The notes under the pieces: model-generated
Seen by the model: the letters and a program-made list of their open reading frames with translations, nothing else
What the model was told of the DNA's origin: nothing
The model's database searches: none
Shown here: piece by piece, positions 13,043-20,503 of the stretch
Position numbering within the stretch: position 1 is the first letter of the stretch
Layout: each line of letters starts with the position of its first letter
Program-made: the position numbers and the translations under genes
IMG/VR virus record: IMGVR_UViG_3300037119_000939
Coordinates: 1 to 38,489 of that record
Source: a virus
Strand: one strand, 5' to 3'
DNA: 38,489 nucleotides

Positions 13043-13618
13043 ATGAAAGCCACCAGCCTCGCCCTCATGATCGCCGCACTCCTCGCCTTCCCGGCGCTCG
13101 CTCAAGCGAAGGCGTTCCAAGGCGTGCCGAGCCCGTCGCGCGTCCACGTCGTCTACGCGCCCTGTCCTGACATCGGCGGGACGTGCGCCGATACGGCGAG
13201 CGCGATCATCTACCTCGACGACCCCACAGACCGGTTCGCGCGCCAGCACGAACTAGGGCACCTGGCCGACAGTCAGCTCCTCGACGACGCCGAGCGCTCC
13301 GAACTGACTCCGCTCCTCGGCGCTCACGGCGTGTGGCAGCAGCTGACGGGCGTTGCCTGTGGCGACGGATCCTCCTGCCCGAGCGAGCGGTTCGCGGACG
13401 CCTACGCAACCTGCCGTCTCGGCATGAGGCCCAGTGGTGGCGGGTGGGAAGACGCCTACGGTTACGCGCCGCGCAGCGACCACACGCAGGCTCGCGTCTG
13501 CGCCACCATCACGCAGGCGCTGGCACGCTCAGAAAGCGTGGCGTCACGGCGAGCGTCGCCGAGATGTCATCGATCGCCGGATCGGGCATCAGCGGCGGGA
13601 CGTTCCGGCTCCCCTTGA
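13043..13618 (+). CDS. Secreted zinc metalloprotease-like protein
   Basis: A 191-residue protein. Residues 1-24 are a signal peptide (MKATSLALMIAALLAFPALA, then QAKA). The HExxH motif HELGH is at 69-73, and ERFADAYA at 115-122 offers a Glu or Asp as third metal ligand. Several Cys pairs (41, 48, 106, 112, 124) suggest extracytoplasmic disulfides. It faces the opposite way to its neighbours and has its own leaderless promoter. The last 36 residues are low-complexity Arg/Ser and overlap the convergent tail gene by 110 bases, so the true end may be earlier (a frameshift or stop not seen). Likely a moron acting on the host surface. Confidence 0.7.
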   Translation: MKATSLALMIAALLAFPALAQAKAFQGVPSPSRVHVVYAPCPDIGGTCADTASAIIYLDDPTDRFARQHELGHLADSQLLDDAERSELTPLLGAHGVWQQLTGVACGDGSSCPSERFADAYATCRLGMRPSGGGWEDAYGYAPRSDHTQARVCATITQALARSESVASRRASPRCHRSPDRASAAGRSGSP

Positions 13619-15131
13619 CGATGAAGCGTACGGATCGGCCCTCGCGTCCGGTCACGGGCACGCGGAGCATGTCGCCCTCGAACAGCGAGACGCTCGGCCA
13701 GATCACCCCAGCCGAGTCCTCGCGTACCACGCCGTCGTGCCGGAACTCCATCGACTGGGACGCGAACATCGCGGCGTCCGCCGTGTATGGCGCGGCGATG
13801 AAGTTGTCGTACGTCCGCGTGGGCGTAGCGCCGCCGCTGAAGGCGTCATAGAAGCCGACCTTGCCGGACGCGAGTGCCCCGCCGGTCGCCAGCGCCGAGT
13901 CGTACGCACCGGCGAGCGCGACCTGCGAATAGCCCGCGTTCGTGAAGTCCAGGCGCCCCACGACGCGCCCGTTTGCGTCGACCCACGCCGACACCGAGCC
14001 ACCAGCTATGAGAGCCAGCAGCGCCACAACCAGATCCGCGAAGACGTCGACGAGGTTTACCGAGGCGATGGTCGTCGGCGTCCCGGCCACCACCTTAATG
14101 ATCCTGAAGGTCGACGTGGCGTCCGAGCCGACGAACAGATAGTTGCTCGTATCCGTGTATCGCAGGATGATCCCCATCCGCGTCGCCTGCTGCCCGCTGA
14201 CCGTACTGCCGATGTCGAACGCAGCGAAGCTGCTGGTCAGGACCGACGTGCCCGCGATCGCAAACCGCCCGGCGGAGTTGCTCGCATCCGAGCCAACAGT
14301 GCGCTGCACGGTGCCGCTGCCCGTGACGTTGAAGTCGTCGAGATCACCAGCTCCGACCCACGTACCGCCGACCGGCAGCGTCTTGCCGGTCAGAGCACCC
14401 GCGGTCTGCGCGAAGTCGTCGCGCGCCGTGACGGACGCGAGCGCCGGGATCTGGAGCACGGCGCTCGCGACGCCGGACGTCATCGTCGGGAAGAACATCA
14501 GGCAGTCGACGTCGATCTTGTCTCCGATGATCGTGCTCTGAGCGATGACGCGGCCCTCCCAGCGCTGCGTCCCGATCCGTAGTTTCTCGATCGTCACGAT
14601 GCCGAGATCAACGAGGCGCCAGGTGCCTTCCCATGTCGAATCGATGGTGGTGACGCTGTTGCGCGTGAACCGGCGGAAGTCGCCGGATGCGTACTCCAGG
14701 CCGATCGTGACGGTGCCGGTGTTCGTGGTCGGCGCCTGAACCCGTGCGTAGACGCGGAAGCTGCCGACGTGCGATAGGTGCGCGCCGCCACCCGTCGCCT
14801 GCGTCGACAGGATCGATATGTACTCGACGGGAAGGCTGGCGCTGCGCATCACGTTCGAGCCAGCGCCGGACGCTCCGGACGGTCCCGCGGCCGTGGCTGA
14901 GCCGCCTAGCGCTGTTCGGGTCTCTGCTTCGTAGAACAGAGCTCCGGAGCCCGTGCTGTCGGTGTGCGTGTAGTCGTCGTTCGTCTCCATGCCGTACGCC
15001 ACCCACGCTTGATCGATGGCTTGCGCTTCGGTGACGGTCAGACGGCCGAGCGCTGGCACGTCGCCCTTCGGGTGCGTGGCGGGAACCGAGAAGATCAGCG
15101 CGGGGAGCGCGGTCTCTGAGAACGTGGTCAC
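13509..15131 (-). CDS. Minor tail protein with lectin-like domain
   Basis: A 540-residue protein. An N-terminal region (1-70) is typical of tail-tip proteins. Two beta-rich modules follow: about 70-200 (VMRSASLPVEYIS, RVYARVQAP, W-E-G-T-W) and a concanavalin/LamG-like jelly roll at about 255-440 (DDFAQTAG, MGIILRYTDTSNYLFVGSD, VDANGRVVGRLDF, GKVGFYDAFSGG). Such modules bind glycans. The C-terminal 90 residues are beta-rich and may join the baseplate. Its ATG overlaps the small upstream gene. It probably sits at the tail tip as a host-binding component. Confidence 0.7.
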   Translation of the reverse strand: MTTFSETALPALIFSVPATHPKGDVPALGRLTVTEAQAIDQAWVAYGMETNDDYTHTDSTGSGALFYEAETRTALGGSATAAGPSGASGAGSNVMRSASLPVEYISILSTQATGGGAHLSHVGSFRVYARVQAPTTNTGTVTIGLEYASGDFRRFTRNSVTTIDSTWEGTWRLVDLGIVTIEKLRIGTQRWEGRVIAQSTIIGDKIDVDCLMFFPTMTSGVASAVLQIPALASVTARDDFAQTAGALTGKTLPVGGTWVGAGDLDDFNVTGSGTVQRTVGSDASNSAGRFAIAGTSVLTSSFAAFDIGSTVSGQQATRMGIILRYTDTSNYLFVGSDATSTFRIIKVVAGTPTTIASVNLVDVFADLVVALLALIAGGSVSAWVDANGRVVGRLDFTNAGYSQVALAGAYDSALATGGALASGKVGFYDAFSGGATPTRTYDNFIAAPYTADAAMFASQSMEFRHDGVVREDSAGVIWPSVSLFEGDMLRVPVTGREGRSVRFIVKGSRNVPPLMPDPAIDDISATLAVTPRFLSVPAPA

Positions 15132-15403
15132 GATTGCACCGTCGCTACGACGCGCGTCGAGCTGGAACCCACGACCGCGCCCTCCGCCGCTGCGCGATCT
15201 GCCGCCTCCACTCTCTCGTCGAAAATCTCGCTCGTCGCCGTGTCGACGCCGATCACCCGGTAGCTGCTCGTCGTGCGCGTGAAGCTGGCTGTCAAGACGA
15301 CCTCCTCGTCCTCCTGCAGTCGCCCGGCGATCCTGTCGCGGATCGCGGTCGCCTTCTGTGGGCTGATGCCCACGACGACGAACGTGAACTGGAAGTCCGG
15401 CAT
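15128..15403 (-). CDS. Small tail-tip accessory protein
   Basis: A 91-residue protein with an alpha/beta pattern (FQFTFVVVGI, KATAIRDRIAGRL, EEVVLTASFT). It is coupled at both ends: its start shares a base with the hub stop region and its stop overlaps the next ATG. By position between tail hub and lectin-like tail protein it is likely a baseplate or assembly component. Family not recognised. Confidence 0.6.
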   Translation of the reverse strand: MPDFQFTFVVVGISPQKATAIRDRIAGRLQEDEEVVLTASFTRTTSSYRVIGVDTATSEIFDERVEAADRAAAEGAVVGSSSTRVVATVQS

Positions 15404-17067
15404 CAGCCCGCCACTCCTGTCAGCTGCACGCCGATCCGTTCAAGGATCGCGTCGAGCTTGTAGTCCGGGTTCCCGACCGTCGCTGTGAGCGTGTCCGATC
15501 CGCGCGAGTAGCGCGTCTCGATGATCCGCCGCGGCTGGTCGTCGGCGAGGTCGGTCACGACGATCCCGTCCCCAGCTCGGATGCGCCACGGCGGAACCAT
15601 GCCTTCGGTCGGGTGCTCCACGGCGCCCTGGACCGTGATCGTGCCGCGGCGCTGCGGCAGCGAGTGCTCGGCGAGCCAGACGTAGCCGATCTGCACAGCG
15701 CCGGTGTCGGTCGTGACGGGGCCGAGATCCAGGACGCCCCAGCGGCGCGGGATACCGGCGCGGTTGACGCTGTTCGTCGAGGTCGTGTCGACGAGAACCG
15801 CGTTCGTGACGTTGCAGCGCGCGACGCCTCCCTGCCAGTAAGCGGCGGGCGGTCCGGCGATGCGCTTCTGCCCGCTCGGGTCGGTGTAGTTGACGAGGAC
15901 GCCGTTGAACTGCGCTTCGGCCGTCTCGCCCTCCAGCGAGACGTGCGCGCCCCGGTCGGCGCGGGCTCGCCAGACGAGCCGATCCGGGTCCGATGCGCGC
16001 CAGAAGAACCGCTTGTCGTCATAGACGCCCCATTCCCAGAGGAAGTATCCATTGACGCTCATCAGCGCCTGCTCGCCGGTGGTCGGCTCGAGAAACGCGG
16101 CCTGCGGGACGACGAAGGACGTGTTGCGCTCCACTCCCCCAACGCCTTGAGCGGTCGTTAGGAGCGGCGCTGTGCGGCTCACGATGTTGTAAACGAGATC
16201 GTGCCCGTAAAAGCCCTGCGCCTCCGTCGCGGACGCGGTGCCCTGCTTCGTCAAGCCGTGAGTGCCGTAAACGCCGAGACAAGTCCAGTTCAACGACCAC
16301 TCCGTGCCAGTGCTCCCCGTCGCACCAGCGTTGTAATAAAACAAGGCCACCGCAAACAACCTGTTCGAGGCTGTCGCTGTCAGCGTACCCGTACCCGGCC
16401 CCGCAGCCGCTAAGTTCGCGGTGCTATCTAGCACCGCGAGCGTGTCGGTCGTACCCATATGCACAGACCAAGTCCATGGCGCTGCGGTACCAGTCAGACC
16501 CGCACGCTTCCAAGCGTAATAAATACTGCCCAGCGGGATATTTCCCCCACTGTAACTAGCGCCGGACATCGGGAAATACGTGGTCCACGCACCGTTGAAC
16601 GTAGCCTGCAACGCTGGTTGCCCTGTGCTCTCATCTGCCAACATCCTTGCCGAGTACGAAGCGTTGAATGTTGGTGAAAGCGCGATCTGATATCCCGCGC
16701 TGAGTGGTCCCCAATGACCCTTGTCCTGATCCACGTAAATCTCCCGGAACGACGGATCATCCCTAAGGTGCGAGCTCCATCCGACCGCGCCGGGGTTGAG
16801 CTGCAGGTCCTCGCGCGGGAACTGGACGAGGCGCCCGTCCCATGCCGTCCGGTTCCCCGGCCCGTAGACGCGCACGCGATCGAACAGGCGCTCATCCCCG
16901 CCGAGCCGACGCAGCAGCGAACAGGAGAGGTCTTTGTGACCGCCCGGCATCGCCGTCCCGAACTCCAGGTCCGCGGGGATCATCTCCGCGCCGGGGTCGT
17001 CGCCGCCCCAGCGGACCGTCCGGCCGTCGACGCCGGTCACGGACAGCGCTAGGCGGTCGCCGTCCAC
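15403..17067 (-). CDS. Tail hub/Tal-like protein with inserted beta domain
   Basis: A 554-residue protein with a GTG start directly after the Dit stop. The N-terminal part (MDGDRLALSVTGVDGRTVRWGGDDP, FDRVRVYGPGNRTAWDGRLVQF) and the C-terminal part (IRAGDGIVVTDL, RIIETRYSRGSDTLTATVGNPDYKLDAILERIG) look like the halves of a siphophage tail hub (gp27-like/Tal). Residues about 115-310 are a beta-rich insertion (NASYSARMLADESTGQPALQ, GSIYYAWKRAGL) with a carbohydrate-binding-module look. The DNA of that insertion is visibly less GC-rich, with codons rarely used elsewhere. It is probably a recently acquired glycan-binding or receptor domain. Confidence 0.75.
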   Translation of the reverse strand: MDGDRLALSVTGVDGRTVRWGGDDPGAEMIPADLEFGTAMPGGHKDLSCSLLRRLGGDERLFDRVRVYGPGNRTAWDGRLVQFPREDLQLNPGAVGWSSHLRDDPSFREIYVDQDKGHWGPLSAGYQIALSPTFNASYSARMLADESTGQPALQATFNGAWTTYFPMSGASYSGGNIPLGSIYYAWKRAGLTGTAAPWTWSVHMGTTDTLAVLDSTANLAAAGPGTGTLTATASNRLFAVALFYYNAGATGSTGTEWSLNWTCLGVYGTHGLTKQGTASATEAQGFYGHDLVYNIVSRTAPLLTTAQGVGGVERNTSFVVPQAAFLEPTTGEQALMSVNGYFLWEWGVYDDKRFFWRASDPDRLVWRARADRGAHVSLEGETAEAQFNGVLVNYTDPSGQKRIAGPPAAYWQGGVARCNVTNAVLVDTTSTNSVNRAGIPRRWGVLDLGPVTTDTGAVQIGYVWLAEHSLPQRRGTITVQGAVEHPTEGMVPPWRIRAGDGIVVTDLADDQPRRIIETRYSRGSDTLTATVGNPDYKLDAILERIGVQLTGVAG

Positions 17068-18114
17068 TTAGACCGTGACCTCGTCGCCCCGGCCGTACGG
17101 CTTACAGACGAACTCCAGCTCGCAGCGGATCATGTTCCGAAGCTCGGCGATGACGTCCTCCTGCCACTCGACGACGCGCGCCTGGATGACGTCGAACGTG
17201 ATCCGGTCGCCGGAGGGGAGGGTGCGCCGGAGCGTCCCGCCGTACCGGTCAAGCTTGGCGATCTTGTCCTCGATGTCGGAACGGATCCCCACATAGCGGG
17301 CGCCGCCGGTCGCTCGCCGAACGCTGGAGGACTGCATCCGCGTGCCGGTCCAGTAGCAGCCCGGCGTGTCGCCATCGAAGTACGGATCGGCCGGACCGAT
17401 CTGCACTCCGGTCACGTACCACTCCGCGGTCCCCGCGCCGTTCTGAGCCACGCGGAACGACCACGTATCCGACGAGCCCGGCGTATAGGGCAGCGCTACC
17501 CGCTGCCACGAACCGGTCGTGATGTTCGCTCCGGCCTGCACGAACGAGGGCAGCGAGGTCCACAGCTCCAGCCGCACCGTGCCGCTGACCACGTAGACCC
17601 ACGCCGTGAACGTCTCCGCGAGACTGGCCGTAACCCCGGCATTCACGCGGCAGCTGTCATCGTCGGAGTTCGTGGTGACGTGAACAGCCGTGTCGAAGCC
17701 GTCCAGGCGCGCGGGGAGCGTCGTCACGCGCTCGAAGATGACCGTGCCAGCGCTTCCCCAGGTGAGCAGGTTCGGCCCAGCGGTCGGGCTCAGCGCCTTG
17801 TTCGTGGCGGTCGCGTCGTCCGGCTCGCGGATGAGGAGAGTCACCGAGATCGTCCGGCGTCCCGGCCGCGTGTTCGCGCGAAGTTCGCCCTCGGTCTCTG
17901 GTGACGAGACCCAGATCGCGTCAGGTTCCGGTGGCGGATAGGAGTGCCCGCCGTCCGCGGACAGCGCGATCCCGCCGAACCGCAGCCCGCCGGAATGTAG
18001 CCACAGCGGCGCGTTCGCGGTGGCCTCGTTCTGCGGGTCGAGAACCAGCGCTTCGCCACCGGCTCCTGTGGTCAGGACCACTGAGCCTCCCGCGCTGGTG
18101 ACGATGATCGGCAC
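17068..18114 (-). CDS. Distal tail (Dit)-like protein with carbohydrate-binding insertion
   Basis: A 348-residue protein. The N-terminal SGGLRFGGIALSADGGH.YPPPEPD and RRTISVTLLI strand match the ring-forming half of siphophage Dit proteins. The C-terminal GDRITFDVIQARVVEWQEDVIAELRNM and LEFVCKPYGRG close that fold. Between them, about residues 125-275, lies a carbohydrate-binding-module-like beta sandwich (TTNSDDDSCRVN, FTAWVYVVSGTV, WYVTGVQIG). Such evolved Dit proteins help the tail attach to cell-wall sugars. It lies next to the hub, as expected, although two other tail genes separate it from the tape measure. Confidence 0.75.
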   Translation of the reverse strand: MPIIVTSAGGSVVLTTGAGGEALVLDPQNEATANAPLWLHSGGLRFGGIALSADGGHSYPPPEPDAIWVSSPETEGELRANTRPGRRTISVTLLIREPDDATATNKALSPTAGPNLLTWGSAGTVIFERVTTLPARLDGFDTAVHVTTNSDDDSCRVNAGVTASLAETFTAWVYVVSGTVRLELWTSLPSFVQAGANITTGSWQRVALPYTPGSSDTWSFRVAQNGAGTAEWYVTGVQIGPADPYFDGDTPGCYWTGTRMQSSSVRRATGGARYVGIRSDIEDKIAKLDRYGGTLRRTLPSGDRITFDVIQARVVEWQEDVIAELRNMIRCELEFVCKPYGRGDEVTV

Positions 18115-18133
18115 TCGTCACCCCCTGCGAGCG

Positions 18134-19549
18134 TCATCCGACCACCTTCGCTCGCGCCGTTGCACTCGTCGCGGGACCGGGACCGAACGCCTTGACCGGC
18201 GGCGCGATCTGCACGCCCGCCGTCAACGAGGCCGGGACGGTCGCGTCGAACCTGACGACGTCATGGTCCAGCGTCGCGGTCGGGAACAGTCCTCGCGACC
18301 GGTACAGCGTCGGGTCGATCTCGACGCCGACCACCTGATCAGTTTCGATCGTCTTCATCTGAAGCCTCCGCACACCGGTCCGGAACGTCTGCTGCTTGCC
18401 GTCCAGCCACAGCTCGATGTAGCCGGTCGCGTCCTGCGCGAAGTTGACATGCAGAACGAAGTTCATCCACGTATCGCGAGGCATCTCCGTCTCCCAGACG
18501 GTGTCAAAGCCATAGCTCACGTTGCGTTCCAGGTTTACGAAGCTGCCGCTGACGCCGAACCCGACCTGCGGGCTGCCGGTGTATGGCGGACCGTGGATCT
18601 GGAAGGTCACGAAGAATCCGGCCGGATCAATGTTCGGGAACGAGGCTGGGAACCGTGTCGCCCACTGGATCCAGCGCTCCGTCCCCGCGAACAGGAGTCG
18701 CGGGCTGACCAGCTGCGCGCGCGGATTGTCGGTCGGCGTCAGCGGATAGACGTCGTCGTCGAGCGCCGTGAAGCGCGCATAGTAGGTGCCCTGGCGCGGC
18801 GTGTCCGTCCGCAGTTCGATGCGGCTTGAGTCCGCCGCCTGAAACCATGCGTACTGCGACGTGTCGCCCGTCTCGAAGTCGCCGACCCACGTCGTCGGAG
18901 GCGGGACGCTCTTTAGGGCGAGCGTGAGCATCGCGTATTCGTCCGCGCCGAGCCCGTTCGGATTGTCGTTCGTGACGACCGGAGGCGTGATCGCGACACC
19001 GGCGGTCGTGGCAGCCGTCCTTGAGCCGACCCATAGCGTCTTGTCCGAGGCGGTGTCGCCGGACCGGGAGTCGACGCGCTCCGTGGTGCCGCCCGGCGGG
19101 GTGAACGTCGTCCCGCCGTCCCATGTGACCATGAACAGCACGACGTCACCGGTGTTCGTAGGCGTCGCGGCGGGCGGGGTCGCCGAGCCCGTCGTGGCGG
19201 CTGCCACGAGGGTCGCAGCCACATCCGGGACCGGAATGGTCGCGCCCGGAGCCGCTCCGTCCGCCTGCACCGCGATCGCCGCCGCGGCGTACGGACCAGA
19301 CGTCAGGAGCGTGAACGTCCACGGTCCGCTGGTCGCCGCCACGGTCCCCTGATACAGCCGCAGCGTGTGGCGCGCCGCGAAGACGCTGCTGAGAAGCGTC
19401 CAGCCGGTCGGTGCCGAGGCCTGCACGCCCGCGTCCTGCACCAGCATCACGTAGATCCCGTCCGTGGCCGCAGCGCCCGCCGGGCTCGCGAGCGTGACGC
19501 CGGTTCCGGTGCCGGTGGCGGTGCTGACGCTGCGAACGTCGTAGGCCAC
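18134..19549 (-). CDS. Polysaccharide-lyase-like tail depolymerase
   Basis: A 471-residue protein. Residues 1-215 are a Thr/Ala-rich beta region typical of tail attachment domains. Residues about 222-440 resemble the heparin-lyase-I-like polysaccharide lyase family (PF14099): WVGDFETGD..YAWFQ at the domain start, RIELRTDTPRQGTYYARF, WIQWATRFPASFP, FFVTFQIHGPPY, then NFVLHVNFAQDATGYIELWLDGK. This jelly-roll fold cleaves acidic polysaccharides. Its place among tail genes suggests a capsule or wall-polymer depolymerase carried on the virion. The substrate is not predictable here. Confidence 0.72.
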   Translation of the reverse strand: MAYDVRSVSTATGTGTGVTLASPAGAAATDGIYVMLVQDAGVQASAPTGWTLLSSVFAARHTLRLYQGTVAATSGPWTFTLLTSGPYAAAAIAVQADGAAPGATIPVPDVAATLVAAATTGSATPPAATPTNTGDVVLFMVTWDGGTTFTPPGGTTERVDSRSGDTASDKTLWVGSRTAATTAGVAITPPVVTNDNPNGLGADEYAMLTLALKSVPPPTTWVGDFETGDTSQYAWFQAADSSRIELRTDTPRQGTYYARFTALDDDVYPLTPTDNPRAQLVSPRLLFAGTERWIQWATRFPASFPNIDPAGFFVTFQIHGPPYTGSPQVGFGVSGSFVNLERNVSYGFDTVWETEMPRDTWMNFVLHVNFAQDATGYIELWLDGKQQTFRTGVRRLQMKTIETDQVVGVEIDPTLYRSRGLFPTATLDHDVVRFDATVPASLTAGVQIAPPVKAFGPGPATSATARAKVVG

Positions 19550-19550
19550 T

Positions 19551-20495
19551 TCAGACCTCCCGGAGCACGATCATCGGCACGAGTGACACGCCGACCCAGA
19601 CGACTGATGCGGCCGTGATGCTCGTGGGGAGCGGGGAGGACAGGCCCGAGATGCTGCCCGCGAGAGCGGTGGGCACCGTCGTGCCGAACAGGGTCGCCCA
19701 GGTGGTGCCGACATTCGGGCCGCGTCCAGTCACGGTCGCCGCCGTCGTCGCGGGTTTCAATGCGATGTAGTAAACGAGCGCCGGGTCGAACGAGTACGTC
19801 AGGCCGACGCCCTTGACGCCGGTCGCGTTCAGTTGGCCGTTCTGCACGCCGCTAGTCGCGAGCCGCGAGGTCAGATCCGAGTTGTAGACCGCGACCTCCA
19901 CCGAGTCGTCGGTGCCCGACGCGGCGGTGACCTCCCAGCGGGCGAGCGTGATGTTCCACGCCCGCTTCGGGCTGAATCGCAGAAGCCAGGTGTTCGTGGC
20001 ACTCGCCAGCGTGCGGCTCCCCGTCGCGAACATGCCGGGGTCGCTCGGCGCGATATCTGCCCGCAGTCCTGCCGCGACGCTGATCGATTCGCCGGGCGCG
20101 GGGACCTGCGTCCAGTCGGTCTGACTGAACGTGCCCGCCGACGTGAAGTCGCCGTTGGCTCGCTGAATGTTGCCGGAGGCGTCACGAACGAGAGCGTTCT
20201 GCCGGTAGAACGTGGTCGCGGTCCAATCCAGGATCTTCCCGGTGGCGAGACTCGCGACCGCCTCGACGCGCCTCGACAGCACGCTCGGCACGACGAGCGT
20301 ATAAGCGCCCTCCTCGATGAATCTGGGAAGCGTTCCGTCCGAGTTCGTCAGCAGATCCGCCGTGGAGCTCGTGCCGCCGGTCACGGTATCCCAGTGGGTC
20401 GCCGCGGTCCCGGCGAGGTTCTTTATCTGGATCGTGTAGTTCCCGAGCCCGTTGCCTCGCTGGTCGGCGATCCAGCCCCACGCCTGCGTTGCCAT
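19551..20495 (-). CDS. Tail protein with chitin-binding-like module
   Basis: A 314-residue protein from the ATG at 20495. A GTG at 20507 that overlaps the tape-measure stop would add four residues. An N-terminal Ig/CNA-B-like segment (GWIADQRGNGLGNYTIQIKNL, YTLVVPS) comes first. Residues about 90-135 read DWTATTFYRQNALV.DASGNIQRANGD and SQTDWTQV, the W..Y..g..V..W pattern of CBM5/12-type chitin-binding modules common in tail fibres. The rest is a beta sandwich with hydrophobic strands. It likely binds cell-surface glycan at the tail tip. Confidence 0.68.
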   Translation of the reverse strand: MATQAWGWIADQRGNGLGNYTIQIKNLAGTAATHWDTVTGGTSSTADLLTNSDGTLPRFIEEGAYTLVVPSVLSRRVEAVASLATGKILDWTATTFYRQNALVRDASGNIQRANGDFTSAGTFSQTDWTQVPAPGESISVAAGLRADIAPSDPGMFATGSRTLASATNTWLLRFSPKRAWNITLARWEVTAASGTDDSVEVAVYNSDLTSRLATSGVQNGQLNATGVKGVGLTYSFDPALVYYIALKPATTAATVTGRGPNVGTTWATLFGTTVPTALAGSISGLSSPLPTSITAASVVWVGVSLVPMIVLREV

Positions 20496-20503
20496 CTCAA
20501 CTC

